Notes under the pieces: generated by a model
The model's database searches: none
What the model was told of the DNA's origin: nothing
The model's input: the letters and a program-made list of their open reading frames with translations, nothing else
DNA from: a virus
Direction: 5' to 3' (one strand)
Virus record (IMG/VR): IMGVR_UViG_3300030388_001015
Coordinates: 7,085 to 46,523 of that record
Length of the DNA: 39,439 nucleotides
Part shown: positions 1 to 8,413 of the stretch, piece by piece
Layout of the letters: each line of letters starts with the position of its first letter
Position numbering within the stretch: the first letter of the stretch is position 1
Made by a program: the position numbers and the translations under genes

Positions 1-1416
1 CAAACACAGGGTAAAGAAAACTTTTTAGATTTTATCAAACACGTCTATCCTGATTATAAAATAGGAGCACACCATGCAAGACTGGCTAAATTGTTTGAAG
101 AGATTGCTGAAGGTAAAAGAAAAAGGGTTATTGTTAACATCGCGCCTCGTCACGGGAAGTCAGAACTTATATCATACTTGGCTCCCGCGTGGTTTTTGGG
201 TAAACACCCTGCGAAAAAGGTTATCATGGCTTCGCATACTGCAGATCTGGCTGTTAACTTCGGTCGTAGGGTTCGAAATTTGGTTGGTTCTGATCCGTAC
301 AAAGACATATTCCCGAATGTATCACTTCAAGCAGACAGCAAATCCGCTTCTCGTTGGGGTACTAACTTCAATGGGGAGTATTTTGCAATTGGTGTTGGTG
401 GTGCTTTGGCTGGTAGGGGCGCCGACTTATTCATTATTGACGATCCCCACTCAGAACAAGATGCAAAGCTTGGCAAATCTGATGTCTTTCTCCCTGCATG
501 GGAATGGTTTCAGTCTGGTCCGTTACAGCGTCTTATGCCTGGCGGTGCTATTATTGTTGTTATGACTCGATGGTCTAAATTAGACCTGACAGGACAGATA
601 GTTAACCAGATGGTAAAGAATGATGACGTAGATGACTGGGAAGTTGTAGAGTTCCCTGCGATTTTAGAAGATAAAGATGGAGAAGAGGTGTCATTATGGC
701 CAGATTTTTGGCCTATAGAAGAACTACAGTCTAGAAGAGCTTCAATTGACATAAGATATTGGAACGCGCAGTATATGCAGAACCCAGTATCAGAAGAAGG
801 GGCATTAATCAAGCGGGAATGGTGGAATATTTGGGAAGAAGATGAACCACCCCCCTGTGAATTTATAATAATGACGCTAGATGCGGCTCAGGAAGCTAAT
901 AATAGGGCAGATTACAACGCATTAACCACTTGGGGTGTCTTCTATAATGAAGAAGTTAACAACCACAACATTATTTTACTCAATTCGGTTAAACAGCGGC
1001 TAGAGTTTCCTGAATTAAAGCAAATGTGCCTAGAAGAGTACCGTGAATGGGAGCCTGATGCGTTTATTGTAGAGAAAAAATCTAATGGCGCGGCTTTATA
1101 CCAAGAATTTAGACGAATGGGTATCCCCGTTGGTGAGTTTACACCGGGTAAAGGACAAGATAAAATAAGTAGGGTAAATGCCGTCTCTGATTTGTTTCAT
1201 GGGGGGGTAGTATGGGCCCCAGATAGACGCTGGGCACATGAGGTTATAGAAGAATGTAACGATTTTCCTAGTGGGGCCAACGATGACTTAGTGGACTCCA
1301 CTACTTTAGCACTTGCTAGATTTAGGCAGGGCGGATTTATTAGATTACCAAACGACGAAGAAGAAGAAAAACAAATGTTCAGAAGTCGTGGGCGAAAAAG
1401 ACTATATGCGTTATAA
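1..1416 (+). CDS. terL: Terminase large subunit, 5' end missing
   Basis: ATP-driven DNA packaging motor and nuclease that docks on the portal. The reading frame is open from base 1, and the residues upstream of the first possible internal start (TTG at 91) look like normal terminase sequence, so the gene begins outside the window; 471 residues are visible. Numbering from the window edge, an ATPase Walker A variant APRHGKSE lies at residues 48-55 and a Walker B DLFIIDDP at 142-149. The C-terminal nuclease half shows the expected acidic residues: Asp in MTLDAAQEA, Glu in FIVEKKSNG and paired Asp in NDDLVDST. The portal follows after 14 bases. The family is clear; only the N-terminus is unknown. 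Confidence 0.95.
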   Translation, partial: QTQGKENFLDFIKHVYPDYKIGAHHARLAKLFEEIAEGKRKRVIVNIAPRHGKSELISYLAPAWFLGKHPAKKVIMASHTADLAVNFGRRVRNLVGSDPYKDIFPNVSLQADSKSASRWGTNFNGEYFAIGVGGALAGRGADLFIIDDPHSEQDAKLGKSDVFLPAWEWFQSGPLQRLMPGGAIIVVMTRWSKLDLTGQIVNQMVKNDDVDDWEVVEFPAILEDKDGEEVSLWPDFWPIEELQSRRASIDIRYWNAQYMQNPVSEEGALIKREWWNIWEEDEPPPCEFIIMTLDAAQEANNRADYNALTTWGVFYNEEVNNHNIILLNSVKQRLEFPELKQMCLEEYREWEPDAFIVEKKSNGAALYQEFRRMGIPVGEFTPGKGQDKISRVNAVSDLFHGGVVWAPDRRWAHEVIEECNDFPSGANDDLVDSTTLALARFRQGGFIRLPNDEEEEKQMFRSRGRKRLYAL

Positions 1417-1430
1417 ACAAGGAAAAACTA

Positions 1431-3977
1431 ATGGCAGATATTGACAAAGGACTATATGAAGCACCTAAAGGAATGGAGGAGCTAGGTGCAGAAGAAACCG
1501 CTATTGAAATTGAAATTGTTGATCCCGAAGAAGTTACCCTAAGAATAGGTGATAAAGAGATAGTGATCGACCCTAATGCAATAGACGAAGATGCCTTTGC
1601 AGATAACCTAGCAGAAGACTGTTCTGAACAATATCTTGCTGAACTATCCTCTGACCTACTAGAGGATTTCTCTAACGACATTAACTCAAGAAAAGATTGG
1701 TTAGAAACTTATGTTGATGGTCTTGAATTACTAGGTCTTAAAATAGAACAAAGAAGTGAGCCTTGGGAAGGGGCTTGCGCTGTATATCACCCACTCCTAT
1801 CTGAAGCACTCGTTAAGTTCCAAGCAGAAACTATGATGGAGACGTTCCCAGCAGCGGGGCCGGTTAAGACTTCTATTATTGGCAAAGAAACGCCAGAGTG
1901 TTTAGAATCTGCTGCTCGTGTACAAGAAAATATGAACTACCAGCTTATGGATAAGATGCCTGAGTATCGTCCAGAGCACGAAAGAATGTTATGGGGTCTA
2001 GGACTCGCAGGGAACGCATTTAAGAAGGTTTATTATGACCCTAGCCTAGAGCGTCAGGTATCTGTATTTGTCGCTGCAGAGGACATGGTAGTGCCCTACG
2101 GAGCCTCTAACCTAGAGACCGCAGAGCGTGTTACTCATGTAATGCGAAAAACTAAACAAGAATTACACAACCTTCAACATATAGGCTTCTATCGTGACGT
2201 TGAGCTAGGAGATCCTGGCTATGATCTAGATGAAGTAGAGAAGAAGATAGCAGAACAAATGGGTTTTGATGCGACCAATGATGATCGCTATAAAATCTTA
2301 GAAATGAATGTTGATCTTGATCTAGAAGGACACGAAGACGAAGATGATGGTAAGAAGACAGGGATTGCACTACCTTATGTTGTAACCATAGATAAAGGTA
2401 CAACGGAGATTCTAGCTATTCGCCGTAATTGGAAACAAGAAGATAACCTAAAAACACGTAGACAACACTTCGTTCACTATGGTTACATTCCTGGATTTGG
2501 TTTTTATTGTTTCGGCTTAATTCATCTCATCGGGGGGTTTGCTAAATCGGGGACTATGCTACTTCGGCAGCTTGTTGATGCTGGTACACTCTCTAACCTG
2601 CCCGGTGGATTTAAAGCTAGAGGACTAAGAATCAAAGGAGATGACACGCCTATAGGTCCAGGTGAGTGGAGAGATGTAGATGCTCCTTCAGGAACAATAC
2701 GCGATAACTTAATGCCGCTTCCTTATAAAGAGCCCAGTCAGGTTCTTGCACAGTTGATGGATAAGATTATTGAGGAAGGTCGTAGGTTTGCTAGTGCTGC
2801 TGATATGAAAGTATCAGATATGTCAGCTAACTCTCCTGTAGGTACAACGCTTGCTATCTTAGAAAGAACACTTAAAGTAATGTCTGCCGTTAATGCGCGG
2901 ATTTACTACTCTATGAAAAAAGAGTTTACGTTACTTAAAGATATTATTCGTGATTATACTGATCCAGACTATCAATATGATCCAGCGACAGGCACTCCAG
3001 GTGCTAAACAAGAAGACTATAATAAGGTTAACTTAATACCTGTTGCTGATCCTAACGCCGCAACTATGGCGCAGAAGGTAGTACAGTATCAAGCCGTCAT
3101 GCAGCTTGCACAATCTAACCCAGACATCTACGACTTACCTGTACTTAACCGTCAGATGCTAGAAGTGTTAGGCGTTAAAAATATAGATAAGCTTATACCT
3201 GATGAAGATGATGTAAAAGAAGCAAACCCTGTTACAGAGAATATGAATATCATTAATGGTAAACCCGTTAAAGCATTTATATACCAAGATCAGGAAGCTC
3301 ACATTATTACACACATGTCATTTATACAAGATCCTAAGATTACACAGATGATAGGACAGAGTACTAAAGCTAATGCAATCACAGCAGCGATGGAGGCTCA
3401 TATAGCCGAACATATAGCATTTGAATATCGCAAACAAATAGAAGAACAACTTGGTGTTCCACTCCCAGCTCCTGATGAAGTATTACCAGAAGATGTAGAA
3501 GTAGAACTATCTCGTCTAGTGGCTCGTGCTGGTCAACAACTACTACAGAAAGGCCAAGCAGAAACTCAACAGGAACAAGCGCAACAGCAACAACAAGATC
3601 CACTGGTACAAATGCAACAAGCAGAGCTTCAGATTAAACAACAAGAAATTCAAGTTAAAGCTCAAAAAACTATGGCAGATATTGAACTTGATAAAGCTAA
3701 GTTAGAGTTTGATAAATACAAAATGGAGTCTGGGTTTGAACGAGATTTAATGTTGGAAAAACAAAGAATAGAATCACAAGAATCAATAGCAGGCGCTAAG
3801 ATTGGTGCTGACGCGCAAATGGAACAAGAAAATAATCGCGCTAAAGCCGTATTAAAAAGTGCCGAGTTAGGCGCTCAAGGTTTAAGTAAAGATCTTGATA
3901 TGCAACTACGCGCAGAAGAACAAAGATTACGTAGCGAAACTAAAGTAGAAGATACAGAAATTCAACAAGATGAGTAA
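1431..3977 (+). CDS. Portal protein
   Basis: Forms the dodecameric ring at the capsid vertex through which DNA is packaged and ejected. The 848-residue length, the position directly after the terminase and the conserved segment around residues 90-230 (WEGACAVYHPLLSEALVKFQ and the following helices) fit large portals of short-tailed phages. The last ~150 residues are Gln/Glu/Lys-rich with long predicted helices, resembling the C-terminal barrel of P22-type portals. An AAGGA ribosome site lies 7 bases before ATG 1431. The acidic N-terminal ~60 residues are probably disordered or arm-like. The portal assignment is firm; the subfamily is not. Confidence 0.88.
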   Translation: MADIDKGLYEAPKGMEELGAEETAIEIEIVDPEEVTLRIGDKEIVIDPNAIDEDAFADNLAEDCSEQYLAELSSDLLEDFSNDINSRKDWLETYVDGLELLGLKIEQRSEPWEGACAVYHPLLSEALVKFQAETMMETFPAAGPVKTSIIGKETPECLESAARVQENMNYQLMDKMPEYRPEHERMLWGLGLAGNAFKKVYYDPSLERQVSVFVAAEDMVVPYGASNLETAERVTHVMRKTKQELHNLQHIGFYRDVELGDPGYDLDEVEKKIAEQMGFDATNDDRYKILEMNVDLDLEGHEDEDDGKKTGIALPYVVTIDKGTTEILAIRRNWKQEDNLKTRRQHFVHYGYIPGFGFYCFGLIHLIGGFAKSGTMLLRQLVDAGTLSNLPGGFKARGLRIKGDDTPIGPGEWRDVDAPSGTIRDNLMPLPYKEPSQVLAQLMDKIIEEGRRFASAADMKVSDMSANSPVGTTLAILERTLKVMSAVNARIYYSMKKEFTLLKDIIRDYTDPDYQYDPATGTPGAKQEDYNKVNLIPVADPNAATMAQKVVQYQAVMQLAQSNPDIYDLPVLNRQMLEVLGVKNIDKLIPDEDDVKEANPVTENMNIINGKPVKAFIYQDQEAHIITHMSFIQDPKITQMIGQSTKANAITAAMEAHIAEHIAFEYRKQIEEQLGVPLPAPDEVLPEDVEVELSRLVARAGQQLLQKGQAETQQEQAQQQQQDPLVQMQQAELQIKQQEIQVKAQKTMADIELDKAKLEFDKYKMESGFERDLMLEKQRIESQESIAGAKIGADAQMEQENNRAKAVLKSAELGAQGLSKDLDMQLRAEEQRLRSETKVEDTEIQQDE

Positions 3978-4007
3978 TTAATTTAAAACCAACTAGAGGA
4001 ATGCAAA

Positions 4008-4250
4008 ATGATAGAAACGCTAATGAACTTATCAGCGCAAATAGAAGAAAGAAGAAAAACAATCCAAGAAAATCTTAGTGCGGGAACGGCTAAAGATTAT
4101 GGTGGCTATCAACACGCTTGCGGCGAAGTCCGTGGGTATCTTATAGTTCAGAGTTATCTATCTGAAATTATTACAGCTATAAATAAAGGCGAAGATGATT
4201 TTGAAACTAGCCCAACTGACTCAGTAGTTAGTAAAGGAGATAGCGCATGA
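4008..4250 (+). CDS. Small acidic protein of unknown function, between portal and co-chaperonin
   Basis: An 80-residue protein with a GAGGA-type ribosome site before ATG 4008. The first ~35 residues are predicted helical (EERRKTIQENLSAG), followed by DYGGYQHACGEVRGYLIVQ and a second helix, with a short acidic Ser/Thr-rich tail. I associate the motif combination (helix, Gly-Glu-x-Arg-Gly, helix) with small proteins placed next to portal genes in marine phages, but I know of no assigned function. Its stop overlaps the next start by four bases (ATGA), so the two are translationally coupled. It may be a head-assembly accessory; that is only inferred from position. Confidence 0.75.
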   Translation: MIETLMNLSAQIEERRKTIQENLSAGTAKDYGGYQHACGEVRGYLIVQSYLSEIITAINKGEDDFETSPTDSVVSKGDSA

Positions 4251-4687
4251 ATAATATAGCTACTGCCGATAAAGCTATTGTATCTGCTTCAGGTGTTCCC
4301 ATAAAACCCAAAGCCGAAGTTAAAACTAAAAAAGAAGCCGTAGAGAACCTTAGCAAAGTGTTACCTCAAGTTAGAGGCTACCGTATATTGTGTGCTGTCC
4401 CAGAAGTTGAGGATGCTTATGAGGGTAGTGGTGTTTTAAAATCAGACGGCGTAAAAAGAATTGAAGAACATTCTACTGTTGTTCTTTTTGTAATGAAACT
4501 AGGAGATCTGGCTTACAAAGATGAAGAAAGATTTCCTACGGGTGCTTGGTGTAAAGAAGGCGACTTTGTTATTACTCGCGCTTACTCTGGTACACGCATA
4601 AAAATTCATGGCAAAGAGTTTCGTATTATTAATGATGATACTGTAGAAGCTGTGGTCTCTGATCCTCGTGGCTACGAGAGAGCCTAA
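4247..4687 (+). CDS. GroES-like co-chaperonin (Cpn10 fold)
   Basis: Probably caps the host GroEL cage to help fold virion proteins, as T4 gp31 does for its capsid protein. The 146-residue protein has a ~38-residue N-terminal extension, then a Cpn10-like core: VRGYRILCAVPEVEDAYEGS (the conserved first strands and start of the mobile loop), a Val-Gly-type region around VMKLGDLAY, and a closing WCKEGDFVITRAYSGTRIKI followed by GKEFRIINDDTVEAVV, matching the Gly-Asp-x-Val ... Ile-x-Asp-Asp-x-Val pattern of GroES. It is coupled to the previous gene by ATGA and sits four genes upstream of the capsid gene, which suits a capsid-folding role. It could be a structural protein reusing the fold; GroEL partnership is inferred. 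Confidence 0.75.
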   Translation: MNNIATADKAIVSASGVPIKPKAEVKTKKEAVENLSKVLPQVRGYRILCAVPEVEDAYEGSGVLKSDGVKRIEEHSTVVLFVMKLGDLAYKDEERFPTGAWCKEGDFVITRAYSGTRIKIHGKEFRIINDDTVEAVVSDPRGYERA

Positions 4688-4689
4688 CG

Positions 4690-5169
4690 TTGTCGGGCTG
4701 GAAGTCTGTAGCAAGTCGAATAGCTTATTATAAAGCTAACCGAAAGAAAGCTTATAACTGGAGAAAAGCTTGGAAAGAGGCTAATTCAGAAAAGGTATTA
4801 GAGAGTCAAAAAATCTATTACCAAAAACACGCTAAACAAGAACGAATGCGTGTAAGCGCTTGGAAAAAAGCTAATCCAGAAAAAGTAAATTGTTATAAAG
4901 CAACAAGAATGGCAACAAAAAATAAAGTAAATGATATTCATACAGCAGACGATAGATGGATGTTAATAGAACTTTACTCTTTAGCTAAGTTACGCGAAGA
5001 GGTTTTTGGGTTTAAGTGGCACGTAGATCATATTGTGCCATTGAGCAAAGGAGGCAGACACGGCCTCTCAAACCTTCAGGTAGTTCCACAGTATTGGAAT
5101 TTATCTAAAGGCAATCGAAACACCAACTTATTTGTTGGTGCAACCATCGGAGATGATGATAATGACTAA
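4690..5169 (+). CDS. Free-standing HNH endonuclease
   Basis: Probable site-specific DNA nicking or cutting enzyme of the homing type. The C-terminal half contains a classic HNH module: WHVDHIVPLSKGGRHGLSN then LQVVPQYWNLSKGNR, with the catalytic His in the DH pair and the closing Asn/Lys. The N-terminal ~80 residues are basic and repetitive, with two copies of an Ala-Trp-Lys-x-Ala-Asn-x-Glu-Lys-Val motif that resembles DNA-binding modules of homing enzymes. The start is a TTG two bases after the preceding stop, with no obvious strong ribosome site, so initiation probably relies on coupling. Its 3' end overlaps the next start by eight bases. It interrupts a head-gene cluster, as mobile HNH genes often do. 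Confidence 0.88.
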   Translation: MSGWKSVASRIAYYKANRKKAYNWRKAWKEANSEKVLESQKIYYQKHAKQERMRVSAWKKANPEKVNCYKATRMATKNKVNDIHTADDRWMLIELYSLAKLREEVFGFKWHVDHIVPLSKGGRHGLSNLQVVPQYWNLSKGNRNTNLFVGATIGDDDND

Positions 5170-6199
5170 GATAGTAAATGAGATACCGGATGAGCTTGAG
5201 CTCGAAGGTGAAGAAGTAGAGGTAAACTTAGATCCGGGTAAAGAAGCTAAACTTGAAAAATCTACTGCTGATGTTGAGCGTGTAGTTCAGGAGAAGCCTA
5301 ATGAACCTGCGCCTGAGTTTGAGATTGAAGAGGAGGATGATACTCCTCCGGTTGATCGAGGAAAGGACCCACTACCAGACGAAATTGTTGAGCAGTTGGA
5401 AAACGATACCTTAGATGATTATTCTGAGCGCGTTAAACAACGTATGGCACAACTTAAAAAAGTCTATCACGACGAAAGACGTGCTAAAGAGTCTGCAGAT
5501 AGAGAGAGAGAAGAAGCTATTAGGTTCGCAAGAAGTATTGCAGAAGAAAATAAAAAGCTAAAGTCTACTCTTAGTAGCGGCGAAGAAGATTATTTAAAGG
5601 CAATTAAAGACGCACACGAAAAAGATCTAACATTAGCTAAACGAGATTATCGAGAAGCCTATGATGTTGGAGATACGGATAAGGTTATTGAGGCTCAATC
5701 TAGAATGACTGAGGCACAATATAAACTATCTTCTAGTCTTGAAAGAAAACCACAGTATAAAGCTGTACAAGCGCCTGAGAATAGTGTAGATTTTGAACAA
5801 AATGCCCCTAAACCTAAAGTTACGCCTCCTGACGCTAAAGCAAAAGCGTGGCAAGAAGCAAATCCTTGGTTTGGTAAAGATGATGAGATGACAAGTCTTG
5901 CATTGGGTGTACACGAAAAGCTTGTCAAAAATGGAGTCAACCCCACTTCTGACATTTATTACCGTAGTATCGACGATACTATGCAAAAGCGATTCCCTGA
6001 GAACTTTGGGGATAATTCGTTGGTAGAGGTTAAACCCGCCCAACGCAAACCTTCTAATGTTGTTGCACCGGCTACGCGAAGTACCGCGCCTAAAAAAGTA
6101 CGACTAACTAAAACTCAGATAGCCTTGGCTAAAAAGTTTAAGTTAACACCGGAGCAATATGCAAGAGAACTTATAAAATCGGAGAACGCAAATGGATAA
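5162..6199 (+). CDS. Scaffold-like head assembly protein
   Basis: Likely internal scaffold that shapes the procapsid and leaves before or during packaging. ATG 5162 is chosen because a GGAG lies 9 bases upstream at 5149-5152; upstream in-frame starts lack one. The 345-residue product has a very acidic Glu/Asp/Pro-rich first ~90 residues, a long charged coiled-coil region (about 95-215), a linker, then a segment with WQEANPWFGKDDEM that I associate with this family in marine phages, and a basic Lys-rich C-terminus. An acidic coiled-coil protein with a basic tail just upstream of the capsid gene is the usual scaffold arrangement. No protease domain is visible. The assignment rests on composition and place. 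Confidence 0.7.
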   Translation: MTKIVNEIPDELELEGEEVEVNLDPGKEAKLEKSTADVERVVQEKPNEPAPEFEIEEEDDTPPVDRGKDPLPDEIVEQLENDTLDDYSERVKQRMAQLKKVYHDERRAKESADREREEAIRFARSIAEENKKLKSTLSSGEEDYLKAIKDAHEKDLTLAKRDYREAYDVGDTDKVIEAQSRMTEAQYKLSSSLERKPQYKAVQAPENSVDFEQNAPKPKVTPPDAKAKAWQEANPWFGKDDEMTSLALGVHEKLVKNGVNPTSDIYYRSIDDTMQKRFPENFGDNSLVEVKPAQRKPSNVVAPATRSTAPKKVRLTKTQIALAKKFKLTPEQYARELIKSENANG

Positions 6200-6662
6200 G
6201 GTTAAAGTTAAAGTTAATCGAGCTGACCGCGAGGTCGATGTAAGAGAAGATCCTGTAAAAGAAGCGATGTGGCAGCCTGCGGCATTATTACCTGAATTTG
6301 TTCAGAAGCCAGGGTATGTGTATCGTTGGATTAGAGTATCTTTACTAAACGAACCAGACAACATGAACGTTTCCTCGAAAATGCGCGAGGGCTGGGAACC
6401 TGTAGCAAAAGGAGAACACCCAGAACTTAAAGTTGGTGGTATGGCGCTAGACCAAGGCCGATATAAAGATAATATTGAAATTGGTGGCTTACTACTATGT
6501 AAGGCCCCGAAAGAAGTAATGGATCAACGTCAGGCTTATATAGATAAGAAAACTAAAGCCCAGACTGATGCAGTGGACGCATCTTACTTGAGTAGCCAAA
6601 ATGACTCACGTATGCCGAAATTTGCTGAGGGTTCAGAAACTTTTGGAAGAGGTCGAAAATAA
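6192..6662 (+). CDS. Conserved head-module protein of unknown function
   Basis: A 156-residue soluble protein whose start overlaps the scaffold gene by eight bases. The core is PGYVYRWIRVSLLNEPDNMN followed by a Gly-Trp-Glu-Pro-Val segment and GRYKDNIEIGGLLLCKAPKE, then a helical, charged C-terminal third. The Trp/Tyr-rich core with a basic patch resembles small head proteins placed between scaffold and capsid genes in marine podovirus-like genomes. There is no signal peptide, membrane segment or enzyme motif. Its place suggests a role in procapsid assembly or scaffold-capsid contact, but no function can be assigned. Confidence 0.75.
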   Translation: MDKVKVKVNRADREVDVREDPVKEAMWQPAALLPEFVQKPGYVYRWIRVSLLNEPDNMNVSSKMREGWEPVAKGEHPELKVGGMALDQGRYKDNIEIGGLLLCKAPKEVMDQRQAYIDKKTKAQTDAVDASYLSSQNDSRMPKFAEGSETFGRGRK

Positions 6663-6684
6663 ATTAAATTAATGGAGAATTAAA

Positions 6685-7311
6685 ATGGCTACAGTTGCAG
6701 GTCCTTACGGACTTAAAGCCGTAAACCACATTGGTGGTACGCCTTACGCGGGATCTACTCGCTTACTCCCTATTACTACCGCAGCGGTTGCTAACGCAAC
6801 TTCGATATTTAACGGCCAAGTTGTTAACTTAACAGCAGGTGGAACCGTTATAGTAAACCCGAATGATGGTGATTCGGGCGGCGCCGGTGGTACAGCTGCA
6901 GCGTTTGGTGCTGGAGTAGTTGGAGTATTTGTAGGATGTACTTACTCAGATCCTGTCACAGGGGTATTAACTTTTAATCAGTACTGGCCAGGTAATGCGG
7001 CAACAGATGCACTAGCTTATGTTGTTGACGATCCCAATGCTTTGTTTCAAATACAAGCAGCAGGACCGATTGTTCAGGCAGAACTTGGAGAGAATTTTCA
7101 TTTTCAAGCTCCTCAAACCGGAACAGCCATATCAGGTAACTCTACAACAGCCGCTTGTATAGCTGCAGACTTTGCTGTTACAGCAGGTTTTGGGTTTAGA
7201 CTGGTTGATTTTGTTGATGGTCCTACCTCCACAGTTGGTGATGCGTTTACAGATTTAATCTGTAAGTTTAATGCTGACATTCATTCATATACCAACTCAA
7301 CCGGTATCTAA
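6685..7311 (+). CDS. Beta-rich head protein, decoration candidate
   Basis: A 208-residue Gly/Ala/Thr/Val-rich protein with few charged residues, preceded by a GGAG ribosome site. It opens with GPYGLKAVNHIGGTPYAGST and contains GVFVGCTYSDP and FNQYWPG, a pattern I associate with capsid-associated proteins coded just before Mu gpT-like capsid genes in marine phages. The composition predicts mostly beta structure, as expected for a decoration or cement protein on the capsid lattice. It could also be a minor capsid component. Twelve bases separate it from the capsid gene, so the two are very likely co-expressed. Confidence 0.7.
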   Translation: MATVAGPYGLKAVNHIGGTPYAGSTRLLPITTAAVANATSIFNGQVVNLTAGGTVIVNPNDGDSGGAGGTAAAFGAGVVGVFVGCTYSDPVTGVLTFNQYWPGNAATDALAYVVDDPNALFQIQAAGPIVQAELGENFHFQAPQTGTAISGNSTTAACIAADFAVTAGFGFRLVDFVDGPTSTVGDAFTDLICKFNADIHSYTNSTGI

Positions 7312-7323
7312 GGAGAATAAATC

Positions 7324-8235
7324 ATGGCGATTTCAAGAGCTCAACTCTTAAAAGAGTTACTCCCTGGCCTAAATGCTTTATTCGGTCTAGAATATGCGCG
7401 TTATGGAGAGGAACACAAAGAAATCTACGAAACTGAGTCATCTGACAGAAGTTTTGAAGAAGAAACTAAACTAGCAGGCTTCGCTGCCGCCCCACTTAAA
7501 AGTGAAGGTGCAGCTATTGCATATGATAATGCACAAGAAGCTTTCACGGCTCGTTACAACCACGTAACTATTGCTTTAGGATTCAGTCTGACTGAAGAAG
7601 CAGTTGAAGATAATCTATATGATTCTCTATCAGCTCGTTATACTAAAGCTCTTGCCCGTTCAATGGCCAACACTAAGCAAGTTCGCGCAGCCAACGTTTT
7701 AAACAACGGCTTCAACGCAGCTTTCCTCGGTGGCGATGGCGTATCATTGTTCAATGCTAACCACCCCCTTGTTTCTGGTGGTGTAAACAGCAACACTCAA
7801 GCAGTAGCTACAGACTTGAATGAAACCTCGTTAGAAAACGCGACCATTCAAATTGCAGCTTGGACTGATGAGCGTGGACTGTTAATAGCAGCTAAACCAC
7901 AGAAACTAGTAATTCCACCCGCGTTACAATTCGTTGCAACTCGTTTATTGGATACACAGCTGCGTACAGCAACTGCCGATAACGACATCAACGCATTACG
8001 CACTAATGGTGTAATTGCTCAAGGTTATACAGTAAACCACTTCCTAACGGATGGTGATGCTTATTTCCTAACAACTGATGTTCCTAATGGTATGAAGCAC
8101 TTCGAAAGAACTCCGCTTACTACTTCTATGGACGGAGACTTCGACACAGGCAATGTACGTTACAAAGCTCGTGAACGTTACTCATTTGGTTGGTCTGACC
8201 CACTAGGTATGTGGGGTTCTCAAGGTGCTGCGTAA
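7324..8235 (+). CDS. Major capsid protein, Mu gpT-like (HK97 fold)
   Basis: The main shell protein. At 303 residues it matches the usual length of Mu gpT-type capsid proteins. Recognisable features are the N-terminal helix MAISRAQLLKELLPGLNALF, the FSLTEEAVEDNLYD segment of the P-domain spine (about 87-100), the hallmark SLFNANHPLVSGG at 141-153, and the Gly-Trp-Ser-Asp-Pro C-terminal end. An AAGGAG ribosome site lies just before the ATG. A hairpin terminator begins 18 bases after the stop, so this is the last gene of the first transcript, consistent with high expression. There is no long removable N-terminal delta region and no protease gene nearby. Confidence 0.9.
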   Translation: MAISRAQLLKELLPGLNALFGLEYARYGEEHKEIYETESSDRSFEEETKLAGFAAAPLKSEGAAIAYDNAQEAFTARYNHVTIALGFSLTEEAVEDNLYDSLSARYTKALARSMANTKQVRAANVLNNGFNAAFLGGDGVSLFNANHPLVSGGVNSNTQAVATDLNETSLENATIQIAAWTDERGLLIAAKPQKLVIPPALQFVATRLLDTQLRTATADNDINALRTNGVIAQGYTVNHFLTDGDAYFLTTDVPNGMKHFERTPLTTSMDGDFDTGNVRYKARERYSFGWSDPLGMWGSQGAA

Positions 8236-8253
8236 GTAGTACTGGCTCGGCGG

Positions 8254-8290
8254 AAAACCCTGGTGTCATCCTCCACCAGGGTTTTTCTTT
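8254..8290 (+). terminator. Intrinsic terminator after the capsid gene
   Basis: AAAACCCTGGTG at 8254-8265 pairs perfectly with CACCAGGGTTTT at 8274-8285 around an 8-base loop, and the stem runs into TTTTTCTTTTTC. This is the strongest terminator-like element in the window and separates the head transcript from the downstream tail and accessory transcript. It may be partly leaky, since few clear promoters are visible downstream. Confidence 0.9.
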
Positions 8291-8413
8291 TTCTGTTGTA
8301 TAATCATTTTAATAAGTGTAGTATTTAATTATTCCGGGAAAATCCGGCTTATTAGACTGCCCCGGCAGACGCATACACGACTAATAAGCTTTATCTTTGT
8401 ATGGAGAAATACA
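8291..8413 (+). promoter_or_regulatory. Structured leader with possible promoter
   Basis: Non-coding stretch between the terminator and the next gene. A perfect TATAAT lies at 8299-8304, but no good -35 box is visible because that position falls inside the terminator stem, so a promoter is only possible. Downstream are two inverted repeats: CCGG at 8334-8337 with CCGG at 8344-8347, and a perfect 9-bp pair GCTTATTAG (8347-8355) with CTAATAAGC (8381-8389) enclosing a small CTGC/GCAG hairpin at 8357-8368. They share base 8347, so they may be alternative or adjacent folds. The pairing ends about 14 bases before the GGAG of the next gene, so it could influence translation or stabilise a 5' end. 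Confidence 0.45.

Noticed and set aside
74-565. Open frame overlapping the terminase on the same strand
   Set aside because: It is a frame shadow of the terminase, whose motifs and upstream continuation are clear; the alternative product is a composition-biased Leu-rich sequence without family features.
5132-5161. TTG at 5132 as the start of the scaffold-like protein
   Set aside because: It lacks a ribosome site, while GGAG at 5149-5152 is well placed for ATG 5162.
8299-8304. TATAAT as a definite sigma-70 promoter
   Set aside because: No suitable -35 box at the right distance, and such hexamers are frequent by chance in AT-rich sequence; kept only as a possibility in the leader entry.
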